Of a DNA stretch of 64,000 nucleotides, positions 8,428-17,471 are shown piece by piece; position 1 is the first letter of the stretch, and each line of letters starts with the position of its first letter. The notes under the pieces were generated by a model, which saw only the letters and a program-made list of their open reading frames with translations, had not been told where the DNA came from and did no database searches. Where the stretch lies: the NCBI GenBank assembly GCA_017451525.1, contig JAFTOD010000005.1, positions 310,001 through 374,000 of the forward strand. The letters run 5' to 3'. A program made the position numbers and the translations under genes. This DNA comes from Paludibacteraceae bacterium. Lineage in GTDB: Bacteria; Bacteroidota; Bacteroidia; Bacteroidales; Paludibacteraceae.

Positions 8428-9753
8428 ATGCTACAACGTAAATTTGCAAAGTTCTTGGAGGCATTTCTAAGTGAAAATCAAAACAAGATATTGTTAGTTA
8501 ACGGTGCCAGACAAATCGGTAAATCATTTATTATTCGACATATCGGTAGCCAATTATTTCCCAATTTTATTGAGATAGATTTGCGTGCTGATAATGAGAA
8601 TGAGCAATTATTTGCAGATGTGACTAGTGTGGATAGTTTTTATCTACAACTGAGTGCTTTTGCTGGTAACCGTTTAGGAGAAAAACAAGATACACTAATT
8701 TTCTTAGATGAGATACAAGTGTACCCTCGTTTACTAACCTTACTCAAATTCCTCAATCAAGATAATAGATTTACCTATATTGCCAGTGGTTCACAACTGG
8801 GTGTTGCATTATCCCAAACACCATCTGTACCATTAGGTAGTATATTAATTAAGCAAATGTACCCCTTAGACTTAGAAGAGTTCTTTTGGGCAATGGGCGT
8901 GGGTGAGGAAGCTATCAACACTGCGCGAACATGTTTTCAAAATCAGCAAGCACTACCAGAAAAACTGCATAGTAGGTTTATGCGTATTTTCAAATATTAT
9001 CTATTGACAGGCGGACTACCAGATGCAGTAAATCAATTTTTGAAGGACAAAAATATTCAACGAATGCGTGATATACAGCAAGATATACATGCTCTCTATG
9101 GTATAGACGCTTCGCAGTACGATCAGCAAAATCGACTAAAAATTCGCCGCGTATATGATCTGATTCCATCCAATCTTGAAAATAAGAAGAAACGTGTTGT
9201 GGTTAATCGGATTGAAAATAAAAAGGGTAAGCAATTTTCAGACTATGAATACGAATTTGATTATTTAGTACAATCTGGTATAGCATTGCAAATAGATGCC
9301 ATAAGCAATCCGCGCTTCCCATTATTGCAATCCGTAAAAAAGAGTTTACTAAAACTTTATCTAAATGATGTCGGGATATTGACGGCACTTTTGTATCAAA
9401 ATAATATCAATGCTGTTTTAAACGATGAGTGTAGTATTAACCTTGGAACAGTATATGAAGCAGTTGTAGCCCAAGAATTGCGTGCCCATGGTTTTGATTT
9501 ATATTATTATGACAACAAACAACACGGAGAGGTGGATTTCTTAATAGACAACTATTCGACACTCTCCGTAGTTCCTATAGAAATCAAATCTGGAAAAGAT
9601 TACTATGTGCATAGTGCCCTCAACCACTTTGTTTCCAACAAAGAATATGGCATACAAAATGCTGTAGTATTGTCTAATAATGGTGAAGTAGTGAAAAAAG
9701 ATAAAATCACATATATGCCTATTTATTATGTGATGTTTATGATGCCTAATTAG
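8428..9753 (+). CDS. AAA-type ATPase with DUF4143 C-terminal domain
   Basis: 441 residues from the ATG at 8428, chosen because the promoter overlaps the upstream ATG at 8374. The N-terminal half is an AAA_14 P-loop domain: Walker A GARQIGKS and Walker B TLIFLDEIQ. The C-terminal part matches the DUF4143 type, with an EVDFLID...IEIKSGK stretch that looks like a PD-(D/E)XK-type nuclease fold core. These single-gene ATPases are common and often horizontally exchanged in Bacteroidota; their substrate is not established. Low GC relative to the ribosomal genes and the isolated position support acquisition. A truncated RNase R gene lies directly downstream. Confidence 0.85.
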   Translation: MLQRKFAKFLEAFLSENQNKILLVNGARQIGKSFIIRHIGSQLFPNFIEIDLRADNENEQLFADVTSVDSFYLQLSAFAGNRLGEKQDTLIFLDEIQVYPRLLTLLKFLNQDNRFTYIASGSQLGVALSQTPSVPLGSILIKQMYPLDLEEFFWAMGVGEEAINTARTCFQNQQALPEKLHSRFMRIFKYYLLTGGLPDAVNQFLKDKNIQRMRDIQQDIHALYGIDASQYDQQNRLKIRRVYDLIPSNLENKKKRVVVNRIENKKGKQFSDYEYEFDYLVQSGIALQIDAISNPRFPLLQSVKKSLLKLYLNDVGILTALLYQNNINAVLNDECSINLGTVYEAVVAQELRAHGFDLYYYDNKQHGEVDFLIDNYSTLSVVPIEIKSGKDYYVHSALNHFVSNKEYGIQNAVVLSNNGEVVKKDKITYMPIYYVMFMMPN

Positions 9754-9892
9754 AACTCATAGACAGTCAATGGAATTGTTGTCAACTACCTTTTGCATAC
9801 TTTTTGTACATCTTGTTTTAATATTGAAACTTTGAAACAGCCCATAGGGCGTGAAACTTTTCAACGCGGCTATGCCGCAACTTAGATTGTAT

Positions 9893-11509
9893 ATGAAGAC
9901 AAAAGACCTTATAGCCAAACGAATGCGTCGCGAAAAAGCGATTAAACGTAAGAATAGAAACCAGCAACAGCTCAAGCACCAAGCTACTGTAGAGACACGC
10001 GAAGCGGAATATACGCTACCTGCTGGCTTCTCCGACGAGGTGCTCAACGAAGTGAGCAAACTGCCTTCAGAGACTATCCCTCAGAGCGAACTAATGCGCC
10101 GTCGTGATATGCGCGATGTGCTCACCTTTACCATTGATCCAGACGAAGCAAAAGACTTCGACGATGCGCTCTCATTTCAGATACTCGACACGGGCAACTA
10201 CCAGATTGGTATTCATATCGCCGACGTCACGCACTACGTCCAAGAGCAGACGGCGTTGGATGATGAGGCATATCAGCGGGGTACGAGCATCTATCTGGTT
10301 GATAAGGTGATTCCTATGTTGCCCGAACGCTTGAGCAACGAGCTTTGCAGTTTGCGCCCCAATGAAGATAAACTCTGTATGTCAGTCATTGTGGAGATGA
10401 ATCAGCAAGCCAAAGTAATTCGCCATAAAATATGCCGAACCGTTATTCGCTCCAACCATCGCTTGACCTATCGTCAAGCGCAAGAACTATTAGAAGGTGG
10501 ACAGATAAAAGCGGAAAATGCAAGACTCGTAGAGGCATTACAAGTCTTGAATGGCTTGGCTAAAAAACTCCGCACCAATCGTTTCCGACAAGGAGCAATC
10601 AATTTCGAAACACCTGAAGTGCATTTCCGTTTGGATGAGAACAACGAACCTGTCGAAATATTCTTTCACAACTCGCTTGATACCAACCATCTGATAGAGG
10701 AGTTTATGCTACTTGCCAACCGTATCGTGGCGACTGCGATTGGTAAAAGGTCAAAAGAGAAGATTCAAAAGTCGCAAGAGGCGAAGCCCTTTGTCTATCG
10801 CGTGCATGACAACCCCGACCCAGAGAAGATAGGCAAACTCAGTACCTTCATCAAGCGTTTTGGATTGAACCTTAAAGTGTCATCCAATAGCAAGACAACT
10901 CACAAACATATCAATGCCCTATTGGATGATTGTCAGGGTATGCCTTGCCAAACTCTGGTAGAGACCCTTGCCATTCGCTCAATGGCGAAAGCTGTGTATT
11001 CAACGGATAATATTGGGCACTATGGTTTGGCATTCCCCTATTATACGCATTTCACATCCCCTATCCGCCGTTACCCCGACATGATGGTACATCGCTTAGT
11101 GTCGCGCTATCTGCTGCAATCCAAAGCGAAATGCCGTACTGATAAAGACGAACTGGAGCAGGCATGTGTACATTGCTCAGAATGTGAGTTGGCTGCACAA
11201 ATGGCAGAGCGCGACTCTGTCAAAGAGATGCATGCACGGTGGATTAGTAGCCATATTGGCGAGGAGTTTGATGCGATAATCAGCGGAGTGACGGAGTTTG
11301 GATTGTTTGTTCAGTTGGCAGATACGCTCACCGAGGGGCTTGTGCCTATACGCACCATTGAACCGCACGACTATATGCAGTTTGACGAAGACAACTATTG
11401 CTTGATAGCTGCTCGTAGTGGTAATGTATATACACTATCAGATAAGGTACGCGTGCGCGTGACCAAAGTGGATATCGAGCGCAAACTAATAGACTTTGTC
11501 TTAGTATAG
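9893..11509 (+). CDS. RNase R/RNase II-family exoribonuclease lacking the N-terminal OB-fold domains
   Basis: About 538 residues from ATG 9893; GTG 9851 and ATG 9872 are alternatives and an in-frame TAG at 9845 closes the frame. The RNB catalytic domain is intact: TIDPDEAKDFDDA carries the metal-binding aspartates, and HYGLAFPYYTHFTSPIRRYPD is the usual core. A C-terminal S1 domain follows (ISGVTEFGLFVQL...). This enzyme degrades structured RNA 3' to 5'. Usual RNase R is about 700-800 residues with a helix-turn-helix and two cold-shock domains; here about 200 residues are missing and replaced by a basic tail (MRREKAIKRKNRN). The first residues overlap a mini-hairpin repeat (GCCCATAGGGC, GCGGCTATGCCGC). 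Either a functional short form or a gene cut by insertion upstream. Confidence 0.85.
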   Translation: MKTKDLIAKRMRREKAIKRKNRNQQQLKHQATVETREAEYTLPAGFSDEVLNEVSKLPSETIPQSELMRRRDMRDVLTFTIDPDEAKDFDDALSFQILDTGNYQIGIHIADVTHYVQEQTALDDEAYQRGTSIYLVDKVIPMLPERLSNELCSLRPNEDKLCMSVIVEMNQQAKVIRHKICRTVIRSNHRLTYRQAQELLEGGQIKAENARLVEALQVLNGLAKKLRTNRFRQGAINFETPEVHFRLDENNEPVEIFFHNSLDTNHLIEEFMLLANRIVATAIGKRSKEKIQKSQEAKPFVYRVHDNPDPEKIGKLSTFIKRFGLNLKVSSNSKTTHKHINALLDDCQGMPCQTLVETLAIRSMAKAVYSTDNIGHYGLAFPYYTHFTSPIRRYPDMMVHRLVSRYLLQSKAKCRTDKDELEQACVHCSECELAAQMAERDSVKEMHARWISSHIGEEFDAIISGVTEFGLFVQLADTLTEGLVPIRTIEPHDYMQFDEDNYCLIAARSGNVYTLSDKVRVRVTKVDIERKLIDFVLV

Positions 11510-11552
11510 TACGAGCAACTTTGGTGCCTCGTACTACTTTTTCTACTCAAAA

Positions 11553-11584
11553 TTTGCACATACGCAAATTTTGTTGTACCTTTG
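11553..11584 (+). promoter_or_regulatory. Bacteroidota promoter with palindromic -33 region
   Basis: TTTG at 11553 and TACCTTTG at 11577-11584. The -33 box opens the palindrome TTTGCACATACGCAAA (11553-11568), which matches 15 of 16 bases of the box at the secDF promoter. Confidence 0.8.
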
Positions 11585-11601
11585 TACCCAAATCGGGTAT
11601 T

Positions 11602-12354
11602 TTGAAATCAATTAAAACGATATTACTGGCTATGCTCTTGCTGCTTTCGCCTATGCTATGGGCGGAAGTGGTAACTTTGCGTACAGGACAAAGTATCAAA
11701 GGAGAGATTCTCTTGCAAAACGATGAGGTGGTGATTATTCGTGCTAAGAATGGCACTCGCTACCAATATCCCAAGAGTGAGATCATAGCCATCAAGCACG
11801 ACGATGCATCTCAAGACGCAACTACAGATACTGCCTCTGTAGCCAAGGCTACTCGTCCTGTCAATTTACGTTTCCAAGCCCATGGAGGTGTAGTGTGTGT
11901 ACCCACTATGGGAGTGGGCGGACAACTTGGTGCCGACTTTATGGTGGGTTCCTACGCTATTCAGGGAAAGCGTATGTTTGTTGGGGGTGGAGTAGGCTAT
12001 CGTGCGAAATGGGTAGGAGATAAGACTTATTCTTTTATCCCTTTGCAAGCAATAGTGGACATACCACTGACAACCACTCAACATGCCCCTATCTTGGGGA
12101 TGAGTATTGGATATGGTTTCTCTACCAACAAAGCTACGCAAGGTGGTATGTGCGTAGGCGCAAATGTAGGATGGAGTTATTTGTTCAACAAGCAATGCTG
12201 TTTGGTCCTCTCGCTATTGGCAGAATGGCAACAAGCGACTACCGACATGATTGATATAGTCCAAGATCCTTTGACTGGTATAGCAACTCAATATACCAAT
12301 CACAGAGGGTGCAATTTCATTTCCGTAGGCATGAAGTTAGCGGTATCCTTTTAA
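11602..12354 (+). CDS. Putative outer-membrane beta-barrel protein
   Basis: 250 residues using the TTG start at 11602 (the frame extends upstream to 11521 but that part overlaps the promoter). The TTG start gives a clear signal peptide: KSIKTILLAMLLLLSPMLWA. After it comes a short region with VVTLRTGQSIKGEILLQNDE, similar to small beta domains that follow signal peptides in Bacteroidota. Then come alternating hydrophobic strands with glycine-rich turns (GGQLGADFMVGSYAI, MFVGGGVGYRAKW, LGMSIGYGFS) and a terminal Phe (LAVSF), typical of a small outer-membrane barrel. Function unknown. The RHH gene follows 17 bases downstream, probably co-transcribed. Confidence 0.65.
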   Translation: MKSIKTILLAMLLLLSPMLWAEVVTLRTGQSIKGEILLQNDEVVIIRAKNGTRYQYPKSEIIAIKHDDASQDATTDTASVAKATRPVNLRFQAHGGVVCVPTMGVGGQLGADFMVGSYAIQGKRMFVGGGVGYRAKWVGDKTYSFIPLQAIVDIPLTTTQHAPILGMSIGYGFSTNKATQGGMCVGANVGWSYLFNKQCCLVLSLLAEWQQATTDMIDIVQDPLTGIATQYTNHRGCNFISVGMKLAVSF

Positions 12355-12371
12355 TTGTAGCATACGATTCA

Positions 12372-12575
12372 ATGAAAGCAATCAAGAAATATCATACTAA
12401 ACCAGCGCCTCGCAAACATCGTGTGAGCATCATGCTCAATGATAGCGAGATGCGTGCGCTGGAGCGCTATTGCGATCAATATACGGTAAAGAACCGCTCG
12501 CGCCTAATACGTGAAACGCTTATGCGCAATATCCTTAAGCGCTTTGATAAGGACTCTCCTACATTGTTTGATTGA
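12372..12575 (+). CDS. Ribbon-helix-helix (CopG/Arc-like) protein
   Basis: 67 residues from ATG 12372 (a longer frame from 12309 would overlap the preceding gene). RVSIMLNDSEMRALERY followed by SRLIRETLMRNI is the beta-strand plus two-helix pattern of ribbon-helix-helix DNA-binding proteins. The lysine/arginine-rich N-terminus also suits DNA binding. No toxin partner is seen next to it, so a toxin-antitoxin role is not supported. It may regulate the gene upstream or act elsewhere. Confidence 0.65.
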   Translation: MKAIKKYHTKPAPRKHRVSIMLNDSEMRALERYCDQYTVKNRSRLIRETLMRNILKRFDKDSPTLFD

Positions 12576-12599
12576 CGCCCAATAGACCGATTGCCATCT

Positions 12600-12672
12600 T
12601 ACGGGGAAAGTATTGGGTAGTAACGGAATGGTAAAGAGGTGGTAACGATGTGGTTTCGAGAAAGAAAGCAGG
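12600..12672 (+). repeat. Dispersed repeat, copy 1
   Basis: The segment starting TACGGGGAAAGTA and ending GGTTTCGAGAAAGAAAGC is similar over about 70 bases to the reverse complement of 27782-27851. It contains the repeated element GGTGGTAACGA / GTGGTTTCGAG. Confidence 0.7.
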
Positions 12673-12748
12673 AATAAGCGAATTTTGAATGATGAGTTTT
12701 AGCGGATTGCACGAAACAGCAGAGATGTAGAAAAAATGATTATATAAC

Positions 12749-12778
12749 AAAATCGCCACTCGTTTGAGTGGCGATTTT
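12749..12778. terminator. Bidirectional intrinsic terminator
   Basis: A perfect 13-bp stem (12749-12761 with 12766-12778) and a 4-base loop between the convergent RHH gene and secDF; T-rich on both strands. Confidence 0.85.
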
Positions 12779-12800
12779 GATTACTATTGCAGTGCAATGA

Positions 12801-15800
12801 TTATTTCTCAGCTTTCTTTGCTTTGCGACGAGCAATGGCCTCTTGGATATCGTAAGCAAGAGGAGATGCTACGCAGAGTGAAGAATAGGTACCTACTACC
12901 ACACCGATGAGCAATGCGAATACGAATCCGCGAATGGTCTCACCGCCGAAGCAGAAGATTGCTATCAACACAACGAGAGTTGACATAGAGGTTGAGAATG
13001 TACGGCTCAAGGTGTGGTTCAACGCATCGTTCATATTTTGCTTGAGCGCGCGTTTTGGATACAAACCTTTATACTCGCGTACACGGTCGAATACAACCAC
13101 AGTATCGTTGATAGAATAACCGATAACGGTCAAGATAGCAGCGATAAATGATTGGTCAATCTCCATAGAGAATGGCATCACCTTCCAGAGGAGCGCGTAT
13201 GCACCCAACACAATCAAGGTGTTGTGAGCCAAACCAGTCAATGCACCTACAGAGAATGCAAAATTGCGGAAACGGATCAACACGTACAAGAAGATTGCTA
13301 CCAACGCTGCCAACACAGCCCATACAGCAGATTGAGTAATGTCATCAGCCACAGCAGGACCTACCTTTTGTGATTGCATGATACCAATCTCAGGATTAAT
13401 CTCTGTGGACTTGAATTGCTCCAAAGTGATGTCCTCTGCCAAGAATGGCTTGCAACCCTCGTAGAGCAATGCTTCGATAGTCTCATCCACGTTGTCAGAG
13501 TTGTCGTTAATCATATAGTTGGTAGAGATACGTACTTGATTTGCATCACCGATGGTGATTACGTTCAGTGCGAAAGTCTCTTCGTCTGCCAACTCAGCTT
13601 TTGCAGCCATAAATACGTTGTCAAGACTTGCATTCACTTCCTCTGTGCTAACAGGTTGAGCGAAGCGAACGATATAGTTGCGACCACCAGAGAAGTCAAT
13701 ACCAAGGTTCAGTTTACCCATGATATGTGGGTTCACACCCAAGATACCTACGAGTACCAACACGCCAGACAAAATGTAAGTCACCTTGCGCGCACCGATA
13801 AAGTTAGCTGCGGTATTTTGCAAGAAGTTTTGCATCAACTTGGTAGTGAAGCTAAGTTCCTTAGCATCTTCCTTCTTAGCATATGCCTCGAGCAACAGAC
13901 GGCAAACGAATACGGCAGTCAAGAACGAGGATACGATACCAATCATATAGGTTACAGCGAAGCCCTTGATAGGACCTGTACCGAAGATAGCCAAGATCGC
14001 ACCTGTCAAGAATGATGTTACGTTAGAGTCGATAATCGCAGAGATAGCGTTGCCAAAACCGTCTTCGATAGCTTTGCGCAAGCTCTTACCAGCACGACGC
14101 TCCTCACGGATACGCTCGTAGATAAGCACGTTAGCATCCACAGCCATACCCATGGTCAACACGATACCGGCGATACCAGGCAAGGTCAATACTGCTGAGA
14201 ATGATGACAAGATACCTGCCAACAAGAAGACGTTGCAGAGCAATGCGAAGTCAGCAATCAAACCAGGAATCAAACCATAGTACATAATCATGTAGAGGAG
14301 AATCAAGATGAAACCAATCACGAAGCTCCAAAGACCATCGTGAATAGCCTCTTGACCGAGTGATGGACCTACTACATCCTCTTGGATAATGCGAGCAGGA
14401 GCAGGCATCTTACCAGAGTTCAAGGTGTTAGCCAAGTCCTTTGCCTCTTCTACAGTGAAGTTACCAGTGATTTGTGAGCTACCACCAGCAATCTCGTTTT
14501 GTACAGTTGGGAAGCTATATACATAGCCGTCAAGTACGATAGCGATAGATTTACCAATGTTATCACGTGTGATACGTTGCCAATCACGTGCGCCCTCAGC
14601 ATTCATGGTCATAGATACATTTGCGTATGCAGATGTTTGACCGAAGTCAGCGCGAGCATCGGTGATTACGTCACCTTCGAGAGAAGGACGACCATTGGTT
14701 TGTGATTTCAATGCTACCAATTGATAGAAGCTCTCTGCCTCATCAATAGCCTTTACAGTCCAGCAAAGTTTCAACTCACGTGGCAATATAGATTTAGCCA
14801 CTTGAGAATTGAGCATAGCCATAACTTTAGCAGTATCAGTATAGTGAACAGTACCTACCACTGGGCCACGATATGCTTGACCTGATTGGTTTACTGATGG
14901 GTTCAATACGGCGAACAATGGGTTATTTTTCTTGTACTCTTCTACAGCCTCTTGTTGCTCTTTCTCGAGTTGAGCCAAGCTATCTGTTGCCAAGTCCTCT
15001 ACCAATGCCTCTACATCGTCAGCAGCCACTTCTTCCTCCTCTACCACTTCTACTTCCTCTTGAGCAGCTTCGGTGCTTGCGTTAGCTTTGGCAGCTTCAG
15101 CATTGATTTGAGCCAATTGTGGAAGAATCTCTGCCAAGTCATAGGTCTCCCAGAACTCGAGGTTAGCCGAACCTTGGAGCAGTTTACGTACGCGCTCTGG
15201 CTCCTTGATACCTGGCAACTCGATGAGGATACGACCTGTTTGGCTGAGCTTTTGGATGTTTGGTTGTACCACACCAAAGCGGTCAATACGAGTACGGAGT
15301 ACGTTGAATGAGTTGTTGATTGCGCCTTCCACTTCCTCGCGAACCACCTTCTCAACCTCAGCGTTGGTAGAAGTCAAAGATACCTTATCTTTCAACTCGA
15401 AGGTAGAGAATACCGATGCCAATTGAGCATTAGGATCCAATTCGTAGAACGACTCAAAGAACAATGTCAAATAGTCTGCTCCTGATGTTTTTTGTTTTTC
15501 GTTAGCGAGTGCAAGTGCTTGGTTGAAGTTCTCAGAAGCGTTGTAACCGCTAAGTGCACGGATAATGTCAGCTACTGACACTTCCATAGTTACGTTCATA
15601 CCGCCCTTGAGGTCAAGACCCAAGTTCAATTCTTTCTCACGGCACTCTTTCAATGTGTAGCCGAACCACACCTTCTCACCTGCGATAGAGTCCAAATATT
15701 GGTACTCTTTCGCATCATCGCCTTGTGCATATTCTGCTGCCTTGTTGTCGTAATAACCTGTCACAAATGAGAATGACAAGTAGAACGCACTTACCAAAGC

Positions 15801-15842
15801 CAAGCACACTGCCAAGGTGATAACTAGTCCTTTGTTTTGCAT
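12801..15842 (-). CDS. secDF: Protein translocase SecD-SecF fusion
   Basis: 1013 residues from the ATG at 15842, preceding residues QNKGLVITLAVCLALVSAF, the first membrane segment. The frame extends to 15971 but that part covers the promoter. SecD part: LGLDLKGGMNVTMEV, and the membrane core with GMAVDANVLIYERIREE. SecF part: LGIDFSGGRNYIVRF and GYSINDTVVVFDRVRE. SecDF uses the proton gradient to help the SecYEG/SecA channel pull exported proteins across the inner membrane; the single-chain fusion is usual in Bacteroidota. An acidic insert (EEVEVVEEEEVAADDVEAL) sits in the periplasmic part of SecD. It has its own promoter (15941-15972) and is transcribed away from hisS. Confidence 0.96.
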   Translation of the reverse strand: MQNKGLVITLAVCLALVSAFYLSFSFVTGYYDNKAAEYAQGDDAKEYQYLDSIAGEKVWFGYTLKECREKELNLGLDLKGGMNVTMEVSVADIIRALSGYNASENFNQALALANEKQKTSGADYLTLFFESFYELDPNAQLASVFSTFELKDKVSLTSTNAEVEKVVREEVEGAINNSFNVLRTRIDRFGVVQPNIQKLSQTGRILIELPGIKEPERVRKLLQGSANLEFWETYDLAEILPQLAQINAEAAKANASTEAAQEEVEVVEEEEVAADDVEALVEDLATDSLAQLEKEQQEAVEEYKKNNPLFAVLNPSVNQSGQAYRGPVVGTVHYTDTAKVMAMLNSQVAKSILPRELKLCWTVKAIDEAESFYQLVALKSQTNGRPSLEGDVITDARADFGQTSAYANVSMTMNAEGARDWQRITRDNIGKSIAIVLDGYVYSFPTVQNEIAGGSSQITGNFTVEEAKDLANTLNSGKMPAPARIIQEDVVGPSLGQEAIHDGLWSFVIGFILILLYMIMYYGLIPGLIADFALLCNVFLLAGILSSFSAVLTLPGIAGIVLTMGMAVDANVLIYERIREERRAGKSLRKAIEDGFGNAISAIIDSNVTSFLTGAILAIFGTGPIKGFAVTYMIGIVSSFLTAVFVCRLLLEAYAKKEDAKELSFTTKLMQNFLQNTAANFIGARKVTYILSGVLVLVGILGVNPHIMGKLNLGIDFSGGRNYIVRFAQPVSTEEVNASLDNVFMAAKAELADEETFALNVITIGDANQVRISTNYMINDNSDNVDETIEALLYEGCKPFLAEDITLEQFKSTEINPEIGIMQSQKVGPAVADDITQSAVWAVLAALVAIFLYVLIRFRNFAFSVGALTGLAHNTLIVLGAYALLWKVMPFSMEIDQSFIAAILTVIGYSINDTVVVFDRVREYKGLYPKRALKQNMNDALNHTLSRTFSTSMSTLVVLIAIFCFGGETIRGFVFALLIGVVVGTYSSLCVASPLAYDIQEAIARRKAKKAEK

Positions 15843-15940
15843 AAATGTTAGTTTTATTTTGTTATTATTTATAGTTCTATTGTGCTTCTTGTGCGTATGC
15901 GTGCGCATGCCAATACAGCGCACGTACGCAAAATAGCGTG

Positions 15941-15972
15941 CAAAGGTACAACTTTTTTTGCATATGTGCAAA
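15941..15972 (-). promoter_or_regulatory. secDF promoter with palindromic -33 region
   Basis: On the minus strand TTTG (15972-15969), 20 bases, TACCTTTG (15948-15941). The -33 box opens the palindrome TTTGCACATATGCAAA (15957-15972), shared with the promoter at 11553. Confidence 0.85.
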
Positions 15973-16022
15973 TAAAAGTGTAAAAAAGTTGCAAATCTCG
16001 ATGTTGGTAATCAAAAAGCCTG

Positions 16023-17414
16023 CTATCCTATAGCTGCTATGCACTCATCTATACCCACCAATTGCTGCTCGCCTGATTGCATATTCTTGAGCATTACTTT
16101 GCCTGCTGCCATTTCATCACCACCCACAATAGCCACAAATGGAATATTCTTGCTATCGGCATAGCCCATTTGTTTCTTCATCTTTGTTGGCTCTGGATAT
16201 ACTTCTACGCTCACGCCCTTCTCACGTAATGCTTTTGCCCAACCTAATGCGTACAGCAATTCTTGTTCGCCGAAGGTAGCAAAGAGTAATTGAGTTGTAG
16301 ATTGCAAGTTCTCTGGATAAAGATTAAGTTCGGAGAGTACATCATAAATACGGTCTGCACCAAACGAAATACCCACGCCCGATACATTTGGCATACCGAA
16401 AATACCTGTGAGGTTGTCATAGCGACCACCACCTGTGATACTACCCATTTGTACATCCAATGCTTTTACCTCGAAGATAGCACCAGTATAGTAGTTCAGA
16501 CCACGTGCCAAGCAAAGATCCAATTCTATTTGCAAACCACTTGGCTCATAGGTAGCCAAATTACCATCTTGCGTGCTTGCAGCATACAGCGCAAAGATTG
16601 TGCGCAATTCCTCTATACCTTTCAGACCCACTTCACAACCTGCCAACACTTGCTCCAACTGATCCAATTTCTCGGTATTGGTACCACTCAAATTCAGTAT
16701 TGGTTGCAGTGCGTCCACTGCCTCTTGTGGTAAACCCTTATCAAGCAGTTCTTTATTCACATTATCAATGCCTATCTTATCAAGTTTGTCGATTGCGACG
16801 GTGATATCAATAATGCGTTCGGGCTGACCAATCACTTCAGCAATACCAGCGAGAATCTTGCGGTTGTTGATATGCAGACTTACGCGAATACCCAAACGGT
16901 GATACACTTCCTCCACGATTTGTATCAGTTCCACCTCGCTGAGTAGTGAGTTAGTACCCACCACATCCACGTCGCATTGATAGAACTCACGGTAGCGACC
17001 TTTCTGTGGACGGTCAGCACGCCATACTGGTTGAATCTGATAGCGCTTGAATGGAAATTGAATATCCTCACGATGTTGTACCACAAAACGCGCAAAAGGT
17101 ACGGTCAAGTCATAACGCAGACCTTTCTCACTCACTTTATTGGTGAGCGCACCTATGGTGGCATTATCCAATGCCTCATGGGTAACAGCCGCTTTCCAAT
17201 CGCCAGAGTTGAGAATCTTAAACAGCAGTTTGTCGCCCTCTTCTCCATACTTGCCCATCAGCGTAGAGAGATTCTCCATCGCTGGAGTTTCTATCTGCTG
17301 AAAGCCATAGAGCGAGAACACCGACTTAATCGTGTCAAAAATATAATTTCTACGTGCCATCTCCAGTGGAGAGAAATCACGCGTACCTTTTGGAATACTT
17401 GGTTTTTGTGCCAT
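16023..17414 (-). CDS. hisS: Histidine--tRNA ligase
   Basis: 463 residues, normal length for the Bacteroidota form. Class II signatures: motif 2 in [14 protein letters not shown], the histidine-binding segment [15 protein letters not shown], and motif 3 [12 protein letters not shown], plus the GGGRYDNL loop. N-terminus [18 protein letters not shown] is typical. It charges tRNA-His in the cytosol. It lies 57 bases after waaA on the same strand, and that gap holds a 7-bp TCGGGAA array (17449-17469), so hisS is probably the last gene of the lyase-waaA-hisS unit. Confidence 0.97.
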   Translation of the reverse strand: MAQKPSIPKGTRDFSPLEMARRNYIFDTIKSVFSLYGFQQIETPAMENLSTLMGKYGEEGDKLLFKILNSGDWKAAVTHEALDNATIGALTNKVSEKGLRYDLTVPFARFVVQHREDIQFPFKRYQIQPVWRADRPQKGRYREFYQCDVDVVGTNSLLSEVELIQIVEEVYHRLGIRVSLHINNRKILAGIAEVIGQPERIIDITVAIDKLDKIGIDNVNKELLDKGLPQEAVDALQPILNLSGTNTEKLDQLEQVLAGCEVGLKGIEELRTIFALYAASTQDGNLATYEPSGLQIELDLCLARGLNYYTGAIFEVKALDVQMGSITGGGRYDNLTGIFGMPNVSGVGISFGADRIYDVLSELNLYPENLQSTTQLLFATFGEQELLYALGWAKALREKGVSVEVYPEPTKMKKQMGYADSKNIPFVAIVGGDEMAAGKVMLKNMQSGEQQLVGIDECIAAIG

Positions 17415-17448
17415 ATTTATTGTTTTTATTATTCTATTTTTATTTGAG

Positions 17449-17469
17449 TCGCGAGTCGGGAATCAGGAA
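17449..17469. repeat. 7-bp TCGGGAA array (copy 1)
   Basis: Three units TCGCGAG, TCGGGAA, TCAGGAA between waaA and hisS. Related arrays lie in metX (22067-22094) and at the end of the recombinase gene (37544-37571). Confidence 0.7.
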
Positions 17470-17471
17470 CC

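Noticed and set aside
12372-12575. RHH protein as an antitoxin
   Set aside because: No small toxin-like ORF lies next to it; upstream is an outer-membrane-type gene and downstream a terminator.
13374-14015. 213-codon plus-strand frame within secDF
   Set aside because: Antisense to the well-conserved SecDF frame, cysteine- and histidine-rich composition typical of shadow frames.
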